Positions 1 through 5,578 of a stretch of DNA of 7,001 nt are shown piece by piece. The translations under genes were made by a program, and so were the position numbers. Each line of letters starts with the position of its first letter. Position 1 is the first letter of the stretch. The notes under the pieces are model-generated. The model saw only the letters and a list, made by a program, of their open reading frames with translations. It was not told where the DNA came from and searched no databases. Origin of the DNA: an uncultured Lachnospiraceae bacterium (lineage in GTDB: Bacteria > Bacillota > Clostridia > Lachnospirales > Lachnospiraceae); the NCBI GenBank assembly GCA_902803635.1, contig CADCQU010000232.1, positions 1 through 7,001 of the forward strand, read 5' to 3'.

Positions 1-223
1 CTGAGGAGCGCGTCCTTCGGACATCCCAGAATTTAATCGCCTTCGGCGATGAGGAATGAGGAAAAGCGACGAAGAATCCCGTCAACTGAGCGAAAAAGCT
101 TACGGGATCCTTACAGAAAACAGTCCACCGGACTGTTTTCTGCACGCTGAGGTGTCGCTTCGCTCAGGATGACAAAGCCTTCACAAAGCAACCTTTTAGA
201 GGGGTCACCTGAACTGTAACCGC
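1..223. repeat. Composite intergenic repeat, left copy
   Basis: No gene is visible here. The segment opens with CTGAGGAGCG (1-10) and continues with a 22-base block at 66-87 identical to 6964-6985 at the other end of the window. Bases 11-65 interrupt the two halves, which at the right end are separated only by AA. The interruption holds two small TTC-loop hairpins (12-22 and 36-50). Bases 152-175 (TGTCGCTTCGCTCAGGATGACA region) repeat the same family in inverted orientation. Bases 199-221 hold a second motif, GGGTCACCTGAACTGTAAC, which recurs at 1859-1914 and, inverted, at 6914-6937. No transposase is associated, so this looks like a non-autonomous dispersed repeat. Confidence 0.75.
114..142. 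repeat. Perfect 13-bp hairpin inside the left repeat
   Basis: The left arm 114-126 (CAGAAAACAGTCC) and right arm 130-142 are perfect reverse complements around the loop ACC. No T-run follows on either strand, so it does not look like an intrinsic terminator; it is more likely part of the repeat element. Confidence 0.8.
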
Positions 224-244
224 CAACATCTGTCTTGTGTAAAA

Positions 245-331
245 TCGACAACGGAAACCTGAGGTTCCCTGTCTCCTTGATTGTGGAAAATGCGATAGGT
301 GAGACCGGAAGTCTTTGATTTCCGTTGTCGA
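245..331. repeat. Long inverted repeat upstream of the channel gene
   Basis: TCGACAACGGAAA (245-257) is perfectly complementary to TTTCCGTTGTCGA (319-331). Between the arms, TTCCCTGTCTC (264-274) and GAGACCGGAA (301-310) are partly complementary and would extend the stem inward. The structure ends about 50 bases before the channel start codon. It could be a structured mRNA leader or a small inserted palindromic element; nothing identifies it as a known riboswitch. Confidence 0.6.
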
Positions 332-382
332 GCTTTCGCCGGACAGAGGCCGACTGCAAAAGAAAAATGGAGAATAATACAA

Positions 383-1339
383 ATGATCACCTCCCGAAAA
401 AGAACAGCGTTCCTTAAGCTCGCCGAGGGCTTTCTTGGCATCGTCATCCTGATTCTGACCTCCCTCTACGAGGTCTCCCTGGAGCAGTTGGAAGCCACGG
501 GTCAACAGATTCTTGCCAGCCACTTTAACCCGTTCTATGCCGCAGCCTTATTTTACTCGGTCGGCCTGACCTGGCTTTTAGCCAACCTCAGAAGCCCCGA
601 ACCAGGCAAGCTCGTACGTAAGAATAACATTTTCCTCGCCATCCTTTATTTCACTGTGGGAACCCTCTTTCTTTTCGATCGTCTCGACTGGCTTACGGAG
701 CTTCTTGCCGTCAGCTGCATCCTCCTGGACGTCCTGGCCCGCCGCATCATCGCTTTCGTTAAGAATCGGTCACTCCGCAAGGGCATTTTCCTGGCGATTC
801 ACGTTCTCGTCCTGGTTACGATTTTCATCATCTACCTTGCGGTCCGGAATATGTTTCCCTTCTCGGTGGTTTTTCTCTACATCGGCATCTATCTCGGCTT
901 CCGCTCGCTCCTTAGGGTGGTCATTCTGTCCTTCTCGCAGATTCAGTTCAGAATCCTCCGGAAGATCCTCCGAAAGACCTACGCGGCAGAGATTATCTTC
1001 GGCCTGCTCCTCCTGGTCTTCTCCTTCTCCGTCATCTTCTGCCTGATGGATGAAGCCTTCACGTCCTACGGGGACGCGCTCTGGTACTCCTTCGCCATCG
1101 TCACCACGATCGGTTTCGGGGATTTCGCCGCAACGAATTTCATCACCCGTACCCTCTCGGTCGTCCTTGGCATCTACGGCATCATCGTCGTCGCCCTCGT
1201 CACCTCCATCATCGTCAACTTCTACTCCGAAACCAAGGATACGAAGGGGGAAGATGACGAGGATGAGGATGAGGATGATGGTGATAACCGTAACAGTTCA
1301 GGGCCCGCTGAGAATAATAAAAATCCATCTACTTCTTGA
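383..1339 (+). CDS. Potassium-channel-like membrane protein (Ion_trans_2 type pore)
   Basis: This 318-residue protein has about eight hydrophobic segments (roughly residues 14-30, 50-70, 81-98, 103-121, 134-154, 158-178, 203-221 and 256-280). The last two flank a pore loop with the selectivity-filter motif TTIGFGD (241-247), the signature of K+-selective two-helix pore modules. The six preceding helices have no recognisable voltage-sensor arginine ladder. The C-terminus (284-301) is a strongly acidic Asp/Glu run followed by a Ser/Asn/Pro-rich tail, and no RCK (TrkA-N) domain is present. I chose the ATG at 383 because GGAG (369-372) lies 10 bases upstream; the in-frame GTG at 299 lies inside an inverted repeat and would add 28 non-hydrophobic residues. 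A zinc-ribbon membrane protein follows after 60 bases and is probably cotranscribed. K+ selectivity follows from the motif; gating is unknown. Confidence 0.85.
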   Translation: MITSRKRTAFLKLAEGFLGIVILILTSLYEVSLEQLEATGQQILASHFNPFYAAALFYSVGLTWLLANLRSPEPGKLVRKNNIFLAILYFTVGTLFLFDRLDWLTELLAVSCILLDVLARRIIAFVKNRSLRKGIFLAIHVLVLVTIFIIYLAVRNMFPFSVVFLYIGIYLGFRSLLRVVILSFSQIQFRILRKILRKTYAAEIIFGLLLLVFSFSVIFCLMDEAFTSYGDALWYSFAIVTTIGFGDFAATNFITRTLSVVLGIYGIIVVALVTSIIVNFYSETKDTKGEDDEDEDEDDGDNRNSSGPAENNKNPSTS

Positions 1340-1399
1340 CGTTTCTGCGTCTTTGGATTAAGATAGGAAAAGATTTTTTGCAAATGCCGGAGGTGTCAA

Positions 1400-1771
1400 A
1401 TGGCCGCAACCATCCCCAATTTCGTTTTCTATATTGTCCTTGCCGTCGTCATCTTTTTCTGGCTTTTCTCGGCCGTCCTCAACGGCATTGCCATGCAGAA
1501 GCTCATGCAGAGCAAGGGCTTTGACGGTAACTGGTTCTGGCAGGGCTTCCTTTTCGGCCCCCTCGCCTTCCTCGGCGCCTCCACGCGCGAAAACCGCGGC
1601 AAGGCCGAATATCCGGAATATATCAAGGAAGCCATCCAGAAGGCGACCGACGAGCACAATCTTGCGACCGGCGGCTGGAAATGCCCTCAGTGCGGGAGAA
1701 TCAACCCCGCTATCACCGGCACCTGCGTGTGTGGTGCGGACAAAAATGGGAATGTAACCCCAAAAAAATAA
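1400..1771 (+). CDS. Small membrane protein with C-terminal zinc ribbon
   Basis: This 123-residue protein has one clear N-terminal transmembrane helix (about residues 7-28). A short amphipathic region around the motif GFDGNWFWQGFLFGP (40-54) may form a second membrane-associated segment. At the C-terminus is a putative zinc ribbon with Cys95, Cys98, Cys109 and Cys111 (CPQC...CVCG). I do not recognise a named family; similar small hydrophobic proteins with a terminal zinc ribbon are common hypothetical proteins in Clostridia. The start is supported by GGAGG (1389-1393) six bases before the ATG. It follows the channel gene by 60 bases with no terminator seen between, and a strong terminator starts 22 bases after its stop, so the two genes probably form a bicistron. 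A role as an accessory to the channel would be a guess from position only. Confidence 0.85.
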   Translation: MAATIPNFVFYIVLAVVIFFWLFSAVLNGIAMQKLMQSKGFDGNWFWQGFLFGPLAFLGASTRENRGKAEYPEYIKEAIQKATDEHNLATGGWKCPQCGRINPAITGTCVCGADKNGNVTPKK

Positions 1772-1792
1772 TAGCAGTGAATAACGAAATTG

Positions 1793-1820
1793 CGGCGGGC
1801 ACGAAAGTGCTCGCCGTTTT
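1793..1820 (+). terminator. Intrinsic terminator of the channel/zinc-ribbon unit
   Basis: CGGCGGGCAC (1793-1802) pairs with GTGCTCGCCG (1807-1816), with one G-U pair, around a GAAA tetraloop; TTTT follows at 1817-1820. It lies 22 bases after the stop codon of the zinc-ribbon gene. Confidence 0.9.
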
Positions 1821-2021
1821 CATACTGAGAATGTTACTATTCAGAATGTCAAAAAGATGGGGCCACCTGAAGAGTAACCTGAGAACAGCTTTTTCAGAGG
1901 GGCTGAGCTGTAACATGCATTGTCATTCTGCTCATAGAAAGTTCTCCCAAGTTGCGTCGAAGTTCGGAAAACCGACGAAATTTCAGCGAAAAACGAGCGA
2001 ATATTTGTCAAACATTTCACT
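1821..2021. repeat. Intergenic stretch with degenerate dispersed-repeat copies
   Basis: No credible gene is seen. Two degraded copies of the GGGTCACCTGAACTGTAAC motif stand in tandem: 1859-1879 (GGGGCCACCTGAAGAGTAACC) and 1897-1914 (AGAGGGGCTGAGCTGTAAC), followed by TGTCATTCTG at 1920-1929. That TGTCATTCTG also stands beside the motif in the right-hand repeat (6945-6954). The segment therefore looks like an old, eroded copy of the flanking repeat. Bases 1930-2021 are AT-richer and show nothing further that I can name before the trpB promoter. Confidence 0.55.
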
Positions 2022-2050
2022 TTGACATTTCCGCTTTAAAGTGATAGTCT
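2022..2050 (+). promoter_or_regulatory. Promoter for the trpB leader
   Basis: A perfect -35 TTGACA (2022-2027) is followed, after a 17-base spacer, by TAGTCT (2045-2050) as a partial -10 box. Transcription would begin near 2057, giving a leader of about 490 bases before trpB. The -10 match is weak, so the assignment rests on the consensus -35, the spacing and its position upstream of the T-box. Confidence 0.6.
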
Positions 2051-2091
2051 GTTAACAACAACAAAGGGACCGCCAAGCGCTAACCAAGTAC

Positions 2092-2499
2092 CATTTGCCA
2101 AAAGATGGTCGGTTTCCTGGGATGGTTCCGAATATAGCCAAAACCAATGAGGAAGAAATAGTACCCCTGCCGCTTGCTTTACAGGGACTCGCCGATACTG
2201 AGACGGCGGGAAGGAATGCAGGGTGAATGGGCTTCCGAGGGCGAACCGAACCGATTGGCAAATGCAGCCGCCGCTTTCTATGGAGAAGGCATGGCAGGCA
2301 CAGTCTCCGCTTTGTAAAAGCAGGGAGGCAAATGCAGAAACCGATCGGTAGGGGAGACGGAGAAGGGGCTTCGTGAAAAACCCCTGCGTATGCAGGTACG
2401 CATTTGAGTGGGCGCATTTGCGCCAAGTTGGGTGGCACCGCAGGAGCGAAGACGCTCTTGTCCCTTCGGAAACTGAGTCTGGGACAAGGGGGTCTTTTT
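2092..2499 (+). promoter_or_regulatory. Tryptophan T-box riboswitch (tRNA-Trp-sensing leader)
   Basis: A T-box leader reads the charging state of one tRNA and allows transcription into the gene when the tRNA is uncharged. Stem I is visible: GGAAG (2151-2155) pairs with CTTCC (2232-2236). The AGTA S-turn motif (2160-2163) lies opposite GTGAA, and CCCTGC (2165-2170) pairs with GCAGGG (2218-2223). The codon directly after GTGAA is TGG (2228-2230), the tryptophan codon. The conserved T-box core GGTGGCACCGC is at 2431-2441; its TGGC bulge (2433-2436) complements a GCCA tRNA end, fitting the G discriminator expected for bacterial tRNA-Trp. A terminator follows at 2449-2499. The leader is longer than usual, with an extra helix enclosing Stem I and extra hairpins between Stem I and the core. 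Confidence 0.95.
2449..2499 (+). terminator. T-box-controlled terminator
   Basis: AAGAC-G-CTCTTGTCCC (2449-2464) pairs with GGGACAAGGG-G-GTCTT (2481-2496), leaving one G/G mismatch; the T-run is TTTTT (2495-2499). The GTCCC at 2460-2464 is the part normally captured by the antiterminator when uncharged tRNA binds the core just upstream. Confidence 0.85.
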
Positions 2500-2545
2500 C
2501 ATTTGATAAAAAAGACCCGTCCCTAAAAACGAAAGGAGAAAAACC

Positions 2546-3934
2546 ATGAGTAAAGTGAACGTTCCGTACAAAATGTATCTGACCGAGGCGGAGATTCCGA
2601 AGACCTGGTACAACGTCCGCGCGGACATGAAGACAAAGCAGGCCCCGCTCCTCAATCCGGGCACGCTTGAGCCGATGACCGCCGCCGATCTTGCGCCCGT
2701 CTTCTGCGACGAGCTGATTGCCCAGGAGCTCGACAACGATACGCCTTTCATCGAGATCCCGACCGAGATCCGTGACTTTTACAAGATGTACCGTCCGTCG
2801 CCGCTCATCCATGCGGAATACCTGGAGAAGGTGCTCGGCACGCCGGCGCACATTTACTATAAGTTCGAAGGCAACAACACCTCCGGCAGCCACAAGCTCA
2901 ACTCCGCCATCGCCCAGGCCTACTACGCAAAGAAGCAGGGTCTGAAAGGCGTGACGACCGAGACCGGCGCCGGCCAGTGGGGTACGGCCCTCTCGATGGC
3001 CTGCGCGTACTTTGGCCTCGACTGCAAGGTCTTCATGGTCAAGGTCTCCTACGAGCAGAAGCCCTTCCGCCGCGAGGTCATGCGCACCTACGGCGCGGAG
3101 GTGACCCCCTCCCCGTCGATGACGACCGACATCGGCAAGAAGATTCTCCTTGCCCATCCGGGCACGACCGGCTCCCTTGGCTGCGCGATTTCCGAGGCGG
3201 TCGAAGTCGCCGTGAAGAACCCCGGCTACCGCTACGTGCTCGGCAGCGTCCTGAACCAGGTTCTCCTGCACCAGAGCGTCATCGGCATGGAGACCAAGGC
3301 GGCCTGCGAGAAGTTCGGCATCAAGCCGGACATGATTATCGGCTGCGCCGGCGGCGGCTCGAACCTCGGCGGCCTCATCTCCCCGTTCATGGGCGAGAAG
3401 CTCCGCGGCGAGGCGGACTATGACATCGTCGCCGTCGAGCCGGCCTCCTGCCCGAGCTTCACGCGCGGCAAATATGTCTACGACTTCTGCGACACCGGCA
3501 TGGTCTGTCCGCTCGCGAAGATGTACACGCTCGGCCACGACTTCATCCCGTCCGCGAACCACGCAGGCGGCCTCCGTTTCCACGGCATGAGCCCGGTTCT
3601 CTCCCAGCTCTACCACGACGGCTACATGCGGGCCGTCGCCGTCGAGCAGACCTCGGTCTTCGAGGCAGCCACGACCTTCGCCCGCTGCGAGGGCATCCTT
3701 CCGGCTCCGGAGTCGAGCCACGCCATCCGCGCCGCGATCGACGAGGCCATGAAGTGCAAGGAGACCGGCGAGGAGAAGACCATCATCTTCGGTCTCACCG
3801 GCACCGGGTATTTCGACATGGTCGCCTACGAGAAGTTCAACGACGGTACCATGACCGACTTCATCCCCACCGACGAGGACCTCGCCCAGGGCTTCGCCTC
3901 TATCCCGAAGGCAAACGGAGAGTATATTGTATAA
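2546..3934 (+). CDS. trpB: Tryptophan synthase beta chain, TrpB2 type
   Basis: This 462-residue PLP enzyme should join indole and L-serine to make L-tryptophan in the cytoplasm. The PLP Schiff-base lysine is K117 in GSHKLNSA, the catalytic Glu is E139 in TETGAGQWG, and the phosphate-binding loop is GGGSN (269-273). GLRFHGMSP (342-350), EGILPAPESSHA (382-393) and GLTGTGYFD (416-424) are family motifs. Length, the long N-terminal extension before RPSPL (83-87) and these motifs point to the TrpB2 (TrpB-like, TIGR01415) branch rather than classical TrpB1, which is shorter. No trpA or other trp gene is adjacent, so it may use free indole or partner with an alpha chain elsewhere. AAAGGAG (2532-2538) lies seven bases before the ATG. 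The tryptophan T-box upstream supports a real role in tryptophan supply. Confidence 0.95.
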   Translation: MSKVNVPYKMYLTEAEIPKTWYNVRADMKTKQAPLLNPGTLEPMTAADLAPVFCDELIAQELDNDTPFIEIPTEIRDFYKMYRPSPLIHAEYLEKVLGTPAHIYYKFEGNNTSGSHKLNSAIAQAYYAKKQGLKGVTTETGAGQWGTALSMACAYFGLDCKVFMVKVSYEQKPFRREVMRTYGAEVTPSPSMTTDIGKKILLAHPGTTGSLGCAISEAVEVAVKNPGYRYVLGSVLNQVLLHQSVIGMETKAACEKFGIKPDMIIGCAGGGSNLGGLISPFMGEKLRGEADYDIVAVEPASCPSFTRGKYVYDFCDTGMVCPLAKMYTLGHDFIPSANHAGGLRFHGMSPVLSQLYHDGYMRAVAVEQTSVFEAATTFARCEGILPAPESSHAIRAAIDEAMKCKETGEEKTIIFGLTGTGYFDMVAYEKFNDGTMTDFIPTDEDLAQGFASIPKANGEYIV

Positions 3935-3946
3935 ATTCTTTTAACT

Positions 3947-3998
3947 AAAAAGCACCTGCGGCAAGCAAGCTCAGGCTTGTTGTCGCGGGTGCTTTTTT
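3947..3998 (+). terminator. Terminator of trpB, possibly bidirectional
   Basis: AAAAAGCACC (3947-3956) pairs with GGTGCTTTTT (3988-3997), and the enclosed CAAGC/GCTTG arms can form an inner stem. The T-run ends at 3998, and A-residues on the left arm give the opposite strand a U-tract, which suits its place between convergent genes. Confidence 0.9.
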
Positions 3999-4040
3999 GT
4001 ACGGTTATCCGTTGAAAGATTATTGGCACCGTTCATGCGG

Positions 4041-4096
4041 TCCCCTCTTCGTCACGGCTTCGCCGTGACACCCTCCTTGAAGGGGAGGCAAGGGGA
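4041..4096. repeat. Palindromic intergenic repeat between convergent genes
   Basis: The centre is a perfect 8-bp hairpin, GTCACGGC (4051-4058) and GCCGTGAC (4062-4069), with a TTC loop. CCTCC (4072-4076) and GGAGG (4084-4088) form a second possible stem. CCCCT (4042-4046) and AGGGG (4091-4095) could enclose both. This resembles REP-like intergenic palindromes widespread in Clostridia. It may also help end the nudC transcript, but no clean T-run is seen. Confidence 0.65.
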
Positions 4097-4116
4097 GTTG
4101 CTTTACGTATGGGTTC

Positions 4117-5016
4117 TCACCGCGGCTCCTTGCCATCGCGAAAGAGCTTCATCATTTCATTTGTCAGGCTTGCGTCGTCGGGCTGGAGGACGACGTCCTC
4201 GCGGCGGGTCCAGATGGCGGAGCTTAGTTCATTTGCATCCATATGAATCTCGGGAGACCCGTCGAGGTCACAGAAGAAGCCGGCCAGAAGGTCGTCCGCG
4301 ATGCTCCAGGGCTGGGACTTGTAGTAGCGGATGTTCTTTACGCGAAGGCCCGCCTCCTCCATCACCTCGCGGCGCACCGTGTCCTCCAGGGTCTCGCCAA
4401 TCTCGACGAAACCGGCGACGAGGGCGTTGAAGGTCCCCCTTGGTCCCCGATATCTCGTCAGAAGGATCTCGTCCCCTTTCGTCACGGCCGCGATGATGCA
4501 CGGGTTGATCCGCGGGTAGATGGTGCGCCCGCAGACAGGGCAGACGCGGGAGCGCTCCTCGGTCCCATGGACGGTTTTCGCGCCGCAGGTCCCGCAGAAG
4601 CGGTTGTCCCGGTACCAACGGAAAAGCTGACCCGCCACCCAGGAGGCAAAGATATGCTCCTTCGGAAGGCAGTGCATCCCGCGGAGCGAGCGCTGGGTCA
4701 GGTACTCCACGTTAAAATAATCCTCCCCGCGGCATTTGTCAGACATCGGTTCCAAAGGCCGCAAGACAAAGGTTCCATTTGCCAGACCCTCCGCATTTTC
4801 CACCAGGAAGCAGGCCTCCCCGTCAAGGCGGAAGAGGAACGTCAGGACAAGCTCCCCGGCAAATTCCTTCCGACGCGGAAGCCGGACACCATTTTCTTCC
4901 TTAATAAATAGAAGCTTCCCGTCAGCGTCGAAAAGAAGGATGTAACTTTCTTTTGCGGGCTCCGCCCCCTTCTCAAACGTAATCCGCATTTGGTGCGGCG
5001 CAATTTCCTGAATCAT
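4117..5016 (-). CDS. nudC: NAD(H) pyrophosphatase, NudC-type Nudix hydrolase
   Basis: This 299-residue cytoplasmic hydrolase should cleave NADH or NAD+ into the nicotinamide mononucleotide and AMP; the family also removes NAD caps from RNA. It has the three-part NudC layout: an N-terminal domain (about 1-135), a zinc ribbon with Cys141, Cys144, Cys159 and Cys162, and a Nudix domain. The Nudix box is complete: G202, E208, R216-E217, E220-E221 and G223 fit GX5EX7REUXEEXGU. SQPW (234-237) begins the family-specific NADH motif, but the next residues are SIADDLL rather than the usual PFPxS. GAGG (5025-5028 on the minus strand) lies eight bases before the ATG. A terminator lies between it and the upstream PAP2-like gene, so it is either read through or has its own promoter, which I could not identify. 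Confidence 0.93.
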   Translation of the reverse strand: MIQEIAPHQMRITFEKGAEPAKESYILLFDADGKLLFIKEENGVRLPRRKEFAGELVLTFLFRLDGEACFLVENAEGLANGTFVLRPLEPMSDKCRGEDYFNVEYLTQRSLRGMHCLPKEHIFASWVAGQLFRWYRDNRFCGTCGAKTVHGTEERSRVCPVCGRTIYPRINPCIIAAVTKGDEILLTRYRGPRGTFNALVAGFVEIGETLEDTVRREVMEEAGLRVKNIRYYKSQPWSIADDLLAGFFCDLDGSPEIHMDANELSSAIWTRREDVVLQPDDASLTNEMMKLFRDGKEPR

Positions 5017-5057
5017 CCTTCACACCTCTTTTCCATTTCTGATAAAAATGAAGCCTG

Positions 5058-5089
5058 AAAAATGCCCACCGGCGATTTGCCGATGGGCA
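5058..5089 (-). terminator. Terminator after the PAP2-like gene
   Basis: Read on the minus strand, TGCCCATCGGC (5089-5079) pairs with GCCGGTGGGCA (5073-5063), with one U-G pair, and TTTTT follows at 5062-5058. It lies 11 bases past the PAP2-like stop codon and should separate that unit from nudC. Confidence 0.85.
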
Positions 5090-5100
5090 GAAAAACCCCG

Positions 5101-5565
5101 TTATGCAACCGGGAAGCAATTGCAGATGATGAGCGCGCAGGCAATCCCGACGAGCATGCCACCGGCGATCTCGGCGAGATTGTGCCCGAGCTTTTCGCGG
5201 AGCGGGCGGTGGTAGAGCGGCTCCTTGCCCTCCGCAATGTCGCGCTCGCGAAGGCGGTTCAAGATCTGCGCCTCGCGCTCGGTCTCCAGGCGGACGCCGA
5301 GGGCATCGTAAATCACGATGAACGCAAAGAACAGGGCCATGACAAATTCAAAGCTCCCGCCGCCGTAGAAATGGGCGGTCGAGACGCAGAGCGCGGTGAC
5401 CGTGGCGGAGTGCGAGCTTGGCATCCCCCCACCGCCCACAAGGCGTTCCGCCGCAAATTCCTTCTTGCAGTACGCGATGATTACCTTGGCCGTCTGCGCG
5501 ATGAGCCAGCTAATCGCGGTGGAGAGAAAAATCCGATTCGTAAACAAATCAATCAAAAACTGCAT
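5101..5565 (-). CDS. Divergent PAP2 family membrane protein (DUF212/YuiD-like)
   Basis: This 154-residue protein matches the divergent-PAP2 family in length and motifs. It has a GGMPSSHSA motif (46-54) related to the PAP2 phosphatase signature, then YDALGVR (86-92) and a C-terminal GHN..EI.GG block (127-136). Hydrophobic segments lie around 12-32, 54-66, 73-90 and 133-150. The family is thought to be related to acid phosphatases acting on lipid or sugar phosphates, but its substrate is not established, so lipid-phosphate hydrolysis is inference. GAGG (5573-5576) lies seven bases before the ATG. Only 13 bases separate it from the stop of the deacetylase-like gene, so the two are very likely cotranscribed. 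A terminator closes the unit. Confidence 0.88.
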   Translation of the reverse strand: MQFLIDLFTNRIFLSTAISWLIAQTAKVIIAYCKKEFAAERLVGGGGMPSSHSATVTALCVSTAHFYGGGSFEFVMALFFAFIVIYDALGVRLETEREAQILNRLRERDIAEGKEPLYHRPLREKLGHNLAEIAGGMLVGIACALIICNCFPVA

Positions 5566-5578
5566 AGAAAAACCTCAT

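Noticed and set aside
299..382. GTG start adding 28 residues to the channel protein
   Set aside because: It lies within an inverted repeat and has no good ribosome binding site, whereas the ATG at 383 has GGAG at the right distance and begins directly before the first helix.
111..523. Minus-strand open frames in the left intergenic region
   Set aside because: They are made of repeat sequence and antisense channel code, with no family resemblance or ribosome binding site.
2490..2518. Separate intrinsic terminator before trpB
   Set aside because: The hairpin is perfect but is followed by GTCCCTAAAAAC with no T-run, so it is better read as an alternative fold of the T-box terminator region.
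2036..3721. 561-codon open frame on the minus strand across the T-box leader and trpB
   Set aside because: It is antisense to trpB, its protein is rich in Arg/Ala/Gly with no recognisable domain, and it runs through the riboswitch. It results from the high-GC codon use of trpB.
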